Positions 1-9,103 of a DNA stretch of 34,455 nucleotides are shown here, piece by piece. Source of the stretch: PALSA-600 sp037142875 (GTDB lineage Bacteria; Actinomycetota; Thermoleophilia; Gaiellales; Gaiellaceae); contig JBAWZV010000010.1 in assembly GCA_037142875.1 (NCBI GenBank), positions 1 through 34,455 of the forward strand, in the 5' to 3' direction. The position numbers were made by a program, and so were the translations under genes. Position 1 is the first letter of the stretch. Each line of letters opens with the position of its first letter. Under the pieces are notes generated by a model, which did not search any database, had not been told where the DNA came from, and saw nothing but the letters and a program-made list of their open reading frames with translations.

Positions 1-101
1 CGGACGAGGTCGCCGAGACGGGCGAGCACGAGGAGCGCGACAGTGCCGGCGACCATCGCCGCGGCGATCGTAGGGGTCGGAGCCCAGTCGGAGAGCTTCA
101 C
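1..101 (-). CDS. Partial membrane protein, N-terminal end only
   Basis: An open frame begins with GTG at 101 and runs off the window edge, giving 33 complete codons. The GTG directly follows the TAG stop (104-102) of the relic upstream, which suggests the two were once cotranscribed. The visible peptide has a short polar start (VKLSDWAPTP) and then a hydrophobic stretch, roughly residues 11-28, rich in Ala, Val and Leu, consistent with a membrane helix. No family can be assigned from so little sequence. Confidence 0.4.
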   Translation of the reverse strand, partial: MKLSDWAPTPTIAAAMVAGTVALLVLARLGDLV

Positions 102-475
102 CTAGAAGGCCTCGTGCTTGCGGTCGCTCGGCGTCACGCCCGCGAGCGGTACGTCACCGTTCGCGTCGGTCAGGTTGCAGACCGAGAGGATGTACTCCCC
201 ACCAGGGTTCGTCGTACGGGACGAGGCGGATGTTGTTCTTCGCGAAGTCGTGCGTGCCGCGGTAGGAGATGACGCGATTTGTGACGGTGAACGTGCGGTT
301 CGCGTACGCATCTCCTGTCGGAACCGTGCTGCCGGCGCCGTCATGGGGAAACCGTCGCCGACGAACACGTGACGACCAGGACAGGGACGATCAGTGAGAG
401 AACGAACCTGAGAACCGACGCGGCTCCGACCTTCGTTCCTCGAGCAGCGCGCATGTTGATCGCTCTGACTCTCAT
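102..475 (-). pseudogene. Secreted protein gene broken by two frameshifts
   Basis: Three minus-strand pieces in different frames read together as one secreted protein. The first starts at ATG 475 and encodes a basic start plus a hydrophobic segment (FVLSLIVPVLVV) ending near a Cys, like an export or lipoprotein signal, then meets TGA at 343-341. The second, in another frame, covers about 350-210 and reads through TVTNRVISYRGTHDFAKNN to IRLVPYD. The third, about 222-102, reads NPGGEYILSVCNLTDANGD and ends in ...KHEAF. The join between pieces two and three falls where the sense naturally continues, so a small indel near 205-222 is likely, with another near 341-365. The function is unknown. Sequencing or assembly error is an alternative to real decay. 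Confidence 0.55.
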
Positions 476-892
476 GACTGTGCTCCCGCTCCCGCTTAAC
501 CCCGAATAGACCGCTGACCGACGGGCAGCGGAACCTACAGATGGAAGCTAGGAGGTGCTCTTCAGGGCGCGGTCAAGCGACTCTCAAGACCTGCTCAAGA
601 CGGCCAGGCGAGACCCCGGCCACCCACGTGAACGCCTGCGGCGTCCCGTGCGGGTGTGGTGCGTCTCCTGCCGACTCGCGACGAGCTCGAAGTGGAACCG
701 CCGACATAGTCGCTGCTCGTCGAAACAACTCGGATCAAGGAAACCCTCGCGATCGCTCTCGGGGACTGCTTCGTGATCGCAACGGCGGCCGCGCCGAGGC
801 GATTCGGATGTGGTCAGTCGACGAGATCCGCCGACACGTCCGAGCTGAACACGCCGCGAAGTACGGGTCGCCGCGGGGCTAGACGCGCCCGC
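476..892. other. Region without a recognised gene
   Basis: About 400 nt between the frameshifted relic and the 3' end of fhs. A 113-codon plus-strand frame spans 541-882, but its translation is rich in Arg, Ser and Gly with no recognisable domain or signal and no ribosome-binding site. Its last 25 residues (from IRMWSVDEIRRHVRAEHAAK) look more protein-like than the rest, so a decayed gene tail is possible. I see no RNA gene or repeat here. Confidence 0.3.
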
Positions 893-2521
893 CTAGCGCA
901 GCCCGACCGTCTCGCCCGCCGCGTCGATGTCGATGCGCAGCGCGGCTGAGGCCGCAGGCAGGCCCGGCATGGTCTGCATGTCGCCGCAGACCGCGACGAT
1001 CCAGCCGGCGCCGGTGTAGGCGCGCAGCTCACGCACCGGCAGGATGAAGCCGGCCGGTGCGCCGAGAAGCGCCGGGTCGTGGGAGAGCGAGAGATGCGTC
1101 TTTGCCATGCACACCGGTAGGCCGCCGAGGCCGTCGCGCTCGAAGCGCGCGGCCTGCTCCTGCGCCTCGGGTGAGAGCGCGATCCCGGCGGCGCCGTAGG
1201 CGCGGGTCGCGATCGCCTCGATCTTGGCGGCGATCGGCATGTCGAGCTCGTAGAGGAAGCCCGGATTGACCGGCGCGGCCGACACGGCCACGACCGCCTC
1301 GGCGAGCGCGACCGCGCCCTCCCCACCCTTCTCGAAGCCGTCGCAGACCGCCACAGGCACGCCGAGGCCCTCGGCGAGGCGTACGGCGGCGGCGATCTCG
1401 TCGTCGGTGTCGCCACCGAAGCGGTTGACAGCGATCACCGCGTCAAGGCCGCACTCGCGCACGATCCGCAGGCAGGCTCGGAGGTTGTCGACGCCGCGCT
1501 CCATCTCGGCGATCCCACCCTCCGGATCGCCACCGTGGTGCTTGAGCGCCTGCACGGTTGCGACAAGCACCACCGTGGTCGGGACGATGCCGCCGAGGCG
1601 GCACACGATGTCGACGAACTTCTCGAACCCCATGTCGGCGCCAAAGCCGCTCTCGGTGACGACGTAGTCGGCGAGCTTCAGCCCGAGCAGGTCGGCGACA
1701 AGCGAGTTGTTGCCGTGCGCGATGTTCGCAAACGGGCCGCAGTGGACAAGCGCCGGTGCGCCCTCGGTCGTGCGCACGAGGTTCGGCTTGAGCGCGTCCT
1801 TCAGCAGCACCGCCATCGAGCCGGCGGCGCCGATCTGCTCCGCGGTGACCGGATCGCCGTCGACGGTCGCGCCGACGGTGATCGCCCCGAGGCGGGTGCG
1901 CAGGTCGGCGAGGTCGCGGGCGACGGCGACGATCGCCATCACCTCCGACGCAGCCGTGATGTCGAACCCGGTGTCGCGCGGCTCGCCGTTGACCGGGCCG
2001 CCAAGGCCAACCGTGATCAGCCGTAGCGCGCGATCGTTCATGTCGACGCACCGTCGCCAGGTGATCGACGCGGGATCGAGCCGAAGCGGGTTGCCGTGGA
2101 CGAACTGCGACTCGATCATCGCCGCCAGAAGGTTGTTTGCCGCACCGATCGCATGGATGTCGCCGGTGAAGTGCAGGTTGATCCGCTCCATCGGGACAAG
2201 CTGCGACCGGCCGCCACCGGTGCCGCCGCCCTTGATCCCGAACACCGGGCCGAGCGACGGCTCACGGATGCACAGAAGCGGCCGCTCGCCGATCCGCGCA
2301 AGGCCCTGCACGAGCGAGATCGCCGTCGTCGTCTTGCCCTCACCGCCCTTCGTCGGGGTCATCGCGGTGACGCACACAAGGCGACCGTCGGGATGCCCGG
2401 CAAGCCGGTCGATCGCCGACAGCTCGATCTTTGCCGCGAAGTCGCCATACGGTGAGACCTCGGCGGGCTCAAGGCCGAGCGACGCGGCCAGCTCGGCGAT
2501 CGGCCTCGACCCTGTCCGCAT
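893..2521 (-). CDS. fhs: Formate-tetrahydrofolate ligase
   Basis: This enzyme uses ATP to join formate to tetrahydrofolate, giving 10-formyl-THF for purine synthesis, formyl-Met and one-carbon assimilation in the cytoplasm. The 542-residue product matches the family (about 550-560). It opens with the typical RPIAELAASLGLEP...YG segment and has the phosphate-binding loop TPTKGGEGKTTT at residues 55-66, followed by conserved stretches such as REPSLGPVFGIKGGGTGGG and HGNNS. I place the start at ATG 2521 because a -10-like TATGCT lies 7 nt upstream. ATG 2533 (four residues longer) is possible, and the frame stays open to 2683, but that extension is not family-like. The gene stands alone, divergent from a decayed cupredoxin-type paralogue. 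Confidence 0.93.
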   Translation of the reverse strand: MRTGSRPIAELAASLGLEPAEVSPYGDFAAKIELSAIDRLAGHPDGRLVCVTAMTPTKGGEGKTTTAISLVQGLARIGERPLLCIREPSLGPVFGIKGGGTGGGRSQLVPMERINLHFTGDIHAIGAANNLLAAMIESQFVHGNPLRLDPASITWRRCVDMNDRALRLITVGLGGPVNGEPRDTGFDITAASEVMAIVAVARDLADLRTRLGAITVGATVDGDPVTAEQIGAAGSMAVLLKDALKPNLVRTTEGAPALVHCGPFANIAHGNNSLVADLLGLKLADYVVTESGFGADMGFEKFVDIVCRLGGIVPTTVVLVATVQALKHHGGDPEGGIAEMERGVDNLRACLRIVRECGLDAVIAVNRFGGDTDDEIAAAVRLAEGLGVPVAVCDGFEKGGEGAVALAEAVVAVSAAPVNPGFLYELDMPIAAKIEAIATRAYGAAGIALSPEAQEQAARFERDGLGGLPVCMAKTHLSLSHDPALLGAPAGFILPVRELRAYTGAGWIVAVCGDMQTMPGLPAASAALRIDIDAAGETVGLR

Positions 2522-2528
2522 GCGGGAG

Positions 2529-2534
2529 AGCATA
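2529..2534 (-). promoter_or_regulatory. Candidate -10 box of fhs
   Basis: TATGCT on the minus strand ends 7 nt before ATG 2521, so transcription would begin at or next to the start codon. No clear -35 is visible. Support comes from the same spacing at several other genes in the window. Confidence 0.4.
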
Positions 2535-2576
2535 CGCGGCCCAAACCGAAACGGGCCACACTCCGTATCCCATCCG

Positions 2577-2915
2577 GTGAACGCTGCACCGACAGGCCGC
2601 CTGCTCGCCACGCTGACTGCCGCAGCCGCCCTCCACGGAGCCGTCGGCTCGTCTGGCTGCCTCACGCTGACGGCGAACGGCAAGGCTGTGAAAACCCTCC
2701 CGAAGGGCCGCTATCGCATCTAGATCGCCGACACCACGGCGCGTCGCGGCTTAGAGCTCGCACCGTCGACGGGCCGCGGCGTAACTACGCTCACCACGAC
2801 GGGGTTCGTTGGCACCCACACGTCGGTCGTTACCCTGACACCGGGCGTCTGGACGCTGCTTACCCCTACTGACAAGGCGTGGTCATCGGTCTCGATCCGC
2901 GTGACGCGCGCATGA
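2577..2915 (+). pseudogene. Cupredoxin-like paralogue interrupted by TAG
   Basis: From GTG 2577 this frame reads a short hydrophobic start, then LHGAVGSSGCLTLTANGKAV and LPKGRYRI, a TAG stop at 2721-2723, and then, in the same frame, IADTTARRGLEL... on to a natural TGA at 2913-2915. The whole reading lines up with residues 173-269 of the intact downstream protein (LHGTVGASGKLGLALNGKSV, LPAGKYKIIVADTTSKRGF, then a Val/Thr-rich strand and a Trp-containing strand). The stop falls exactly where the paralogue has Ile/Val after KYKI, so one or a few substitutions explain it. It is a broken tandem copy of the second domain, encoded opposite the fhs leader. Stop readthrough is an unlikely alternative. 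Confidence 0.7.
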
Positions 2916-2970
2916 CGCCGGCAAACCGATTGAGCCCCTCTGTCGTAGTTCTTACGAGGGAGAGCACGCG

Positions 2971-3780
2971 ATGACGAACACCCCCACCACACGACGTCCG
3001 CGCGCAGCCCTGCTCGTGCTTGCCGCGACGCTCGCTGTGTGCAGCCTCGGCGTCGGCACCGGCTCCGCCGCGGTGTCGAAGACGCTGCACGGCCTCGTCG
3101 GGCCAGACACGACGATCACGCTCACCTTCGACGACGGCAGCTCCGTCTCGACGCTCCCGGCAGGCACCTACACCCTCGTCGTCCGCGATCTCGCGAGCGA
3201 TCACAACTTTCACGTCTTCGGCTCCGGCGTCGACCAGTCGACGTCGATCGACGACGTTGGCACCTCGACCTTCACCATCACGCTCCGCGACAACGCGACG
3301 TACATCTTCCAGTGCGACCCGCACCTCGACTTCATGATCGGCCACTTCCAGACCGGGAACGGTGCGGCGTCAGCAGACAGCGCCCTCGCCGGCGGCCCGT
3401 CGGGTGCGACGTCGAGCAGCTCGTCAACGAGCAACGGTTACTCCGGCAGCGCGTCGAGCAAGACCAAGGCCTCGGCGGCAAGCTCCCTCGTCGGAACGCT
3501 CCACGGCACTGTCGGGGCGAGCGGCAAGCTCGGCCTGGCGCTCAACGGCAAGTCCGTCAGCGTGCTTCCGGCCGGGAAGTACAAGATCATCGTCGCCGAC
3601 ACGACCTCGAAGCGCGGCTTCTCGGTGGGGCCCGCCTCCGGCGCCGCGACAGCGGTCTCCTCGACCGCGTTCACCGGTTCGCGCACCGTGACGGTCACGC
3701 TCAAGACGGGCCAGTGGAAGTTCTACTCGCCGTCCGACGCGGCGGGCACCACGTCGCTCTTCCGCGTCATCGGTAGCTGA
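2971..3780 (+). CDS. Secreted cupredoxin-like protein, two tandem domains
   Basis: The 269-residue product has a twin-Arg-containing basic start and a hydrophobic signal segment (about residues 9-34, cleavage likely near GSA-A). Domain 1 (about 36-128) has a type-1 copper-site pattern: His78 and/or His81 in DHNFHVFG, and Cys115, His118 and Met122 in FQCDPHLDFM. A Ser/Gly/Thr-rich linker (about 131-172) follows. Domain 2 (173-269) repeats the opening of domain 1 (TLHG.VG, LPAG.Y) but lacks the His, Cys and Met ligands. The start ATG has a good ribosome-binding site (GAGGGAGAG). A role in extracytoplasmic electron transfer or copper binding is an inference. The partial paralogue just upstream shows the locus duplicated and then decayed. 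Confidence 0.75.
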   Translation: MTNTPTTRRPRAALLVLAATLAVCSLGVGTGSAAVSKTLHGLVGPDTTITLTFDDGSSVSTLPAGTYTLVVRDLASDHNFHVFGSGVDQSTSIDDVGTSTFTITLRDNATYIFQCDPHLDFMIGHFQTGNGAASADSALAGGPSGATSSSSSTSNGYSGSASSKTKASAASSLVGTLHGTVGASGKLGLALNGKSVSVLPAGKYKIIVADTTSKRGFSVGPASGAATAVSSTAFTGSRTVTVTLKTGQWKFYSPSDAAGTTSLFRVIGS

Positions 3781-3822
3781 GCGCCGTTTGACCGCGGCAG
3801 CCGCGGCACGCAAGATGGCTTG

Positions 3823-4461
3823 ATGCAGCGCCGTCTCCAGCTTGTCCTGACCCTCACCGTCGCCGCAGCCGCCCTGCTCGCCGCCACGGCGCAGGCAGCG
3901 CCACAGCCCGACAGCCACGACCGCGCGCTCATCGTCGCTCTCGGCAAGAAGCTCGAAACGTTCGAGTCGGTCTCGTCGTCGACGAGTGGCGATGCGAAGC
4001 TCAAGGCCCAGCTCGACAGCTGCAAGGCGATCACGAAGGATCCGTCGACCATGTTCGCCGCGATCGTCGTGCTGATCCCGGCGCTCCTGATCGACGTCGT
4101 CAACCAGGCAAAGCCGCAGCTCGTCGGCCTGCACAGCCTCCTGACCGGGATGGACGCCCACGAGCCGCTCTTTGCCCAGTGGCTCGCCGCCGAGGCGCAG
4201 GAGATGGAGCTGATCCTCCGCTTCGACAACCACGGGAAGACAATCGACTACTGCAAGGCCGCGGCCGTGCTCCTCGACAAGAAGTCGACGCCGGCCGAGT
4301 TGCGTGCAGCGCTCGGCGTCGATCCATCGGTGGTCGCAAGCCTGTTTGCCTCGAACTCCTCCGCGCTGAGCGCGAAGCTGAAGCGGCTCAACCCTCAGAT
4401 GCGGAAGTTCTTCATCGCCGCCGGGCTGACGTCGAAGGCCGCAGCGGCACTCACCCGGTAG
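3823..4461 (+). CDS. Secreted protein of unknown function
   Basis: A 212-residue product with a clear signal peptide: basic MQRR, a hydrophobic stretch rich in Leu, Val and Ala, and a likely cut after TAQA-A near residue 25. The mature part is mostly helical and Ala/Leu-rich with two Cys (in LDSCKAI and IDYCKAA) that might form a disulfide. A hydrophobic segment (MFAAIVVLIPALLIDVV) lies in the middle. I recognise no family. The frame also opens at TTG 3820, one codon earlier; ATG is preferred. Its last 11 nt overlap the end of the convergent ATPase gene. Confidence 0.7.
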   Translation: MQRRLQLVLTLTVAAAALLAATAQAAPQPDSHDRALIVALGKKLETFESVSSSTSGDAKLKAQLDSCKAITKDPSTMFAAIVVLIPALLIDVVNQAKPQLVGLHSLLTGMDAHEPLFAQWLAAEAQEMELILRFDNHGKTIDYCKAAAVLLDKKSTPAELRAALGVDPSVVASLFASNSSALSAKLKRLNPQMRKFFIAAGLTSKAAAALTR

Positions 4462-6742
4462 CGCCCGCGTCGGCTCGCCCGGGCACGAAGCGGTCGTCGA
4501 CGGCGATCAGGCCGAGGATCGCAAGCGCCGCACCGCCGATCGCCGGCAGCACCGACGACAGGCTCGGCGGCGCGAGCTCGAAGAAGGCGCGCATCGGCGG
4601 GATCAGCAACACCGCCAGGTACCCGGCGAACATCGCTGCGCAGAGCGTCGAGATCGCCGCGCCGCGCACCTTGCCCGAGGCCTCGAGCGCCAGGATCAGG
4701 AACAGCCCGACCAGCACGAGCACGGTCACGGCGACCGTCCGGGCGACGATCAACCGTGCCTCAAGCACGTTGAGCGTGAAGAGGTAGCTCGAGACGACCC
4801 CGAGGCCCGCCGCCGCACCCGCCGGGAGCGCAAACCGCGCGAGATCCCGCAGGAACGACGTGGCCGAGTACCGCCCGCTGCTCGGCGCGAGCGCGAGGAA
4901 GAACCCCGGCACGCCGATCGTCACCGTCGCCGCGAGCGTGAGCTGGCGCGGCAACAGCGGGTAGGCGGTGGGTGTCAGCCCGATCGAGAGGATCACGAAG
5001 ACCGCGAACGCCGACTTCGTGACGAACAGCTTTGCGACCCGCTGGACGTTGCGGAGGATCTTGCGCCCCTCCTCTACCATCGCCGGGACGGCCCCGAAGT
5101 TGCCGCTCACGAGCACGATGTCGGAGACGCTGCGGGCCATCTGCGTTCCTGCCCCTTGCGCGATCGCGAGCCTTGCCGCCTTGAGCGCGGGAACGTCGTT
5201 GACCCCGTCGCCGACCATCGCGACGTACCGGCCCTCGGCGGTGAGCGCCTGGACGATCCTGCGCTTGCCGTCGGGCGAGACCCGGCCAAACACCGAGTAA
5301 CTCCCGACCACGCGACGCAGCTCTGCGTCATCCTCGGGCAGCTCCGTCTCGGGATAGAACGGGCCGAGGATGCCCGCGTCGCGGGCGATCGCCGCGACCG
5401 TCTCGGGGCGATCGCCCGAGATCACCTTCAGCTCGACACCCTGGCGATGGAACCAGTCGACCGTCTCGGCCGCGTCGGGCCGGAGCTCCTCGGCGAGCAG
5501 CACGAGCCCGTCGGCGGCGGGGCGCTCCGCCTCGAGCTCGTCGGAGCGGCCAAGGGCGAGCACCCGGCGCCCGCCGAGCGAGGCCTCGTGGGCGGCGTCG
5601 GTGAACTCGCCAAGTGCGAAGTGCTCCGGCGCGCCGAGCACCCAACCCTGCCCCGCCCGCCGCTGGCCGCCAAAGCGCCTGCGGCTCGAGAACCCGACCT
5701 CCTCGTCGAGCGGCTCCGCCTCGCCGGGATAGGCGGCGGCGATCGCCCGGAGCGTCTCGTTCGACGACGACGCCGACGCCGCATACCGGGCAAGATCAGC
5801 CGCGAAGTCGACCGGGCCAACCAACCCGGCGACGTGCAGCGACGCCTCGGTGAGCGTCCCCGTCTTGTCGATGCACACGACGTCGACCGACGCGAGCGAC
5901 TCGATCGCGTTCAGCTGCTGCGCGAGCGCACCGCGCCGGGCCATCCTCACAGACGCAACGGCGTAGGTGAGGCTCGCAAGCAGCACGAGCCCCTCCGGCA
6001 CCAGCGTCACGACCGCCGCGACAGCCGTCGGCACGGCGGTGTGCAGGTGCGTGTGGCGGTGCCAGAGCGCGTAACAGAGCACGGTCGCAAGCGGCACCAT
6101 CACCGCCACCAGCACGAGCAGCAGCCGGTTGAGCGACCGTTCGAGCGGTGAGCGTGGATGCCGAAACGAGCGTGCTTCCCCGGAGATCCTGGCCGCGTAG
6201 CTCTCGGCACCGACCGCGGTGACGGTGTAGGTGGCCGACCCCTCGACGGCGAACGAGCCCGACCTGACCGTCTCCCCCTGGTGGCGGGTCACGGCGGCCG
6301 ACTCGCCGGTGAGGATCGACTCGTCGACCAGGAACGAGCTCTCACGCTCGACGACGCCGTCGGCGGCCAGCTGGTCGCCCGGCGCCAGCTCGACGAGATC
6401 GCCGACGACGACCTCCTCGACCGGAACCGCGCGCGCCTGCCCGTCGCGAACGACCGTCGCGACCGGGGCGACCAGGAGCGAGAGCCGGTCGAGGGCGCGC
6501 TTGGCGCGGATCTCCTCGGTTGCTCCGATCCCGGTGTTTGCCACCAGCACGCCGAGGAAGAGGGCGTCCTGCCACTCGCCAAACGCGAGGGTCATCCCGC
6601 CGGCGACCGCGAGGATCGCGTTGAACGGCGTCAGCAGGTTCGCGCGGACGATGCTCGCGTACGAGCGGCTCGACTGCGCACGCGGCAGTGCGCCGCGCTC
6701 GACCAGGAGCGTTCGCGCTTGCAGCTCCGTCAGGCCCGGCAT
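4451..6742 (-). CDS. CtpE-like cation-transporting P-type ATPase
   Basis: A membrane ATPase that moves a cation through a phospho-aspartate cycle. The 763-residue product shows the P-type motifs: TGES (145-148, actuator domain), PEGL in a membrane helix (249-252), DKTGTLT with phosphorylated Asp292, and MVGDGVNDVPALK in the hinge region, plus about eight to ten hydrophobic helices. It lacks an N-terminal metal-binding domain and the CPC signature of copper/heavy-metal pumps. Length and local sequence (IESLASVDVVCIDKTGTLTE) resemble mycobacterial CtpE, linked to calcium uptake, so Ca2+ is a reasonable but unproven substrate. The frame is open to 6838, but the family-like start is ATG 6742. It is divergent from a universal stress protein. 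Confidence 0.85.
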   Translation of the reverse strand: MPGLTELQARTLLVERGALPRAQSSRSYASIVRANLLTPFNAILAVAGGMTLAFGEWQDALFLGVLVANTGIGATEEIRAKRALDRLSLLVAPVATVVRDGQARAVPVEEVVVGDLVELAPGDQLAADGVVERESSFLVDESILTGESAAVTRHQGETVRSGSFAVEGSATYTVTAVGAESYAARISGEARSFRHPRSPLERSLNRLLLVLVAVMVPLATVLCYALWHRHTHLHTAVPTAVAAVVTLVPEGLVLLASLTYAVASVRMARRGALAQQLNAIESLASVDVVCIDKTGTLTEASLHVAGLVGPVDFAADLARYAASASSSNETLRAIAAAYPGEAEPLDEEVGFSSRRRFGGQRRAGQGWVLGAPEHFALGEFTDAAHEASLGGRRVLALGRSDELEAERPAADGLVLLAEELRPDAAETVDWFHRQGVELKVISGDRPETVAAIARDAGILGPFYPETELPEDDAELRRVVGSYSVFGRVSPDGKRRIVQALTAEGRYVAMVGDGVNDVPALKAARLAIAQGAGTQMARSVSDIVLVSGNFGAVPAMVEEGRKILRNVQRVAKLFVTKSAFAVFVILSIGLTPTAYPLLPRQLTLAATVTIGVPGFFLALAPSSGRYSATSFLRDLARFALPAGAAAGLGVVSSYLFTLNVLEARLIVARTVAVTVLVLVGLFLILALEASGKVRGAAISTLCAAMFAGYLAVLLIPPMRAFFELAPPSLSSVLPAIGGAALAILGLIAVDDRFVPGRADAGATG

Positions 6743-6876
6743 CGCAACGGAGTCTCGCACCGGCCCGGGTGCCCTGCATCGTCCCCGCCCCCGATCACGC
6801 CGTACGGCAATTCCCCGACTGCCGCTCAGCGGCGGCACCGATGGACAGGCGGTGCACCTTCAGCAATGCTGTCTCC

Positions 6877-7323
6877 ATGCCGGACAGCCTGATCCTCGTT
6901 GCGACCGACGGCTCCACCGCCGCCAAGGGCGCTGAACGTGCCGCACTCGACCTCGCGAAGGCGACGGGCGACCACATCCTCTTTGTCACCGTCTGGCGTG
7001 AGCTGCGCGGCGACTTCGGCATCCCGCTCTCGAAGCTCGTCCCCGAACTGGCCGACGTCCCACACGAGTGGGCAAAGGAGACCGCGGCGATCGCGCAGTC
7101 GGCCGCCGAGCGGGCCGGCGTCCATGCCGAGACCGAGGTGCGCCATGGCAACCCCGTCACCGAGATCTGCGCCGTCGCGACCGATCGGAACCCACGAATG
7201 ATCGTCGTCGGCTCGCACGGCTGGGGCATTCTCGAGTCGATGCTGCTAGGCAGCGTCACCGAGGGGCTCGTGCACCACGCCCCCTGCCCGGTGCTCGTCG
7301 TGCCGGGCGCCGAAGCCGACTGA
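6877..7323 (+). CDS. Universal stress protein, UspA family
   Basis: A 148-residue single-domain Usp. It opens with the family strand and loop LILVATDGS and ends with the ATP-binding pattern GSHGWG...GSVTEGL followed by CPVLVV, the hallmark of nucleotide-binding Usp proteins. These proteins act in the cytoplasm in stress survival, and the partner is not evident here. ATG 6877 is chosen because the domain begins at once; the longer open frame (from 6688) lies antisense to the ATPase start. An AATGCT box sits 6 nt before the ATG. Aspartate kinase starts 32 nt downstream. Confidence 0.88.
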   Translation: MPDSLILVATDGSTAAKGAERAALDLAKATGDHILFVTVWRELRGDFGIPLSKLVPELADVPHEWAKETAAIAQSAAERAGVHAETEVRHGNPVTEICAVATDRNPRMIVVGSHGWGILESMLLGSVTEGLVHHAPCPVLVVPGAEAD

Positions 7324-7342
7324 CCGACCCCCTGCTCCCCGG

Positions 7343-7348
7343 TACCGT
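7343..7348 (+). promoter_or_regulatory. Candidate -10 box of aspartate kinase
   Basis: TACCGT ends 7 nt before the GTG at 7356. A TGACCG with -35 resemblance lies 16 nt upstream (7321-7326). The geometry implies a leaderless or nearly leaderless mRNA. Confidence 0.4.
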
Positions 7349-7355
7349 TGGAGCC

Positions 7356-8591
<1,236 letters not shown>

Positions 8592-8605
8592 CGCACCCAA
8601 GCCCC

Positions 8606-8635
8606 AGGGACAGTCCCCGTTCGGGGACAGTCCCT
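8606..8635. repeat. Palindrome of two GGGACAGTCCC units
   Basis: AGGGACAGTCCCC, loop GTTC, then GGGGACAGTCCCT: two 13-nt arms complementary except for the central A-A pair. Each unit is itself an odd palindrome (GGGAC-A-GTCCC). It sits between the convergent stops of aspartate kinase (8591) and the glutaredoxin-like gene (8665), where it could end transcription from both sides, though there is no T-run. Related hairpins lie at 9058-9081 and 31317-31335. Confidence 0.65.
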
Positions 8636-8664
8636 CCGCGCAGCGCAGCCCCGCGCGCTCGTGA

Positions 8665-9009
8665 TCAGTGCGCGTGGTCGTGGCCCTCGTGGTCGTGATG
8701 GTGGCCGTGGGCGAACTCGTGGTCGTGATCGATGACGCCGCGCGGGGCATCGGCGAGCTCGCCTGCCTGGATCCGGGCTGCCATGTGCTTCGACGCGGTG
8801 CGATAGATGGACCCGTCCTCGAACTCGATCACGGGATAGCTGCGCTGACCGCTGAGCGTGTCGAGCGCGTCACGCTTGCTGCGACGCACCGGCCCCGGAA
8901 CGACCTCGTACTCGATCCCGGCCGCGTCGAGCTCGCGCTGCACGCGCCAGCACGGGTGGCCCCCGATCTTCGCCCACATGGCGGAACAGCGATGCAGCTT
9001 GACCTTCAT
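8665..9009 (-). CDS. Glutaredoxin-like protein with a His-rich tail
   Basis: A 114-residue product. Residues 1-85 look like a thioredoxin/glutaredoxin fold: MKVKLHRCSAMW (Cys8), a helix start at HPCWRVQREL (Cys20), ELDAAGIEYEVV, and the cis-Pro strand YPVIEFEDG. The tail (about 92-114) is packed with His, Asp and Glu (AHGHHHDHEGHDHAH), which suggests metal binding, perhaps Ni or Zn. There is no CxxC, so redox activity is uncertain. ATG 9009 is set by an ideal ribosome-binding site (GGAGGTCGAG). The frame is open to 9150, but that part crosses a hairpin and is not protein-like. It lies downstream of the SHOCT gene on the same strand. Confidence 0.7.
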   Translation of the reverse strand: MKVKLHRCSAMWAKIGGHPCWRVQRELDAAGIEYEVVPGPVRRSKRDALDTLSGQRSYPVIEFEDGSIYRTASKHMAARIQAGELADAPRGVIDHDHEFAHGHHHDHEGHDHAH

Positions 9010-9057
9010 CTCGACCTCCAGAGCACGTTGCGTTTCAGGGACTGTACGCCGAAAGGC

Positions 9058-9081
9058 AGCCGTCCCCTCTCGGGGACGGCT
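9058..9081. repeat. Perfect 10-bp hairpin in the glutaredoxin leader
   Basis: AGCCGTCCCC, loop TCTC, GGGGACGGCT: a perfect inverted repeat between the SHOCT stop (9104) and the glutaredoxin-like start (9009). A nearby CAGGGACTGT (9036-9045) and the CCCC/GGGGAC core relate it to the palindrome at 8606-8635. It could act as a terminator for the SHOCT gene or as a leader structure. Confidence 0.6.
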
Positions 9082-9103
9082 CTGGCACACGATCCAGGTT
9101 CCG

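Noticed and set aside
541..882. 113-codon plus-strand frame as a gene
   Set aside because: Arg/Ser-rich composition, no recognisable domain, no ribosome-binding site or -10 box; described only as a region without a recognised gene.
1707..2576. Long plus-strand frame opposite fhs
   Set aside because: Antisense shadow of fhs caused by high GC; only the part from 2577 on resembles the cupredoxin paralogue.
5156..6151. 331-codon plus-strand frame
   Set aside because: Antisense to the P-type ATPase, Arg-rich, no domain.
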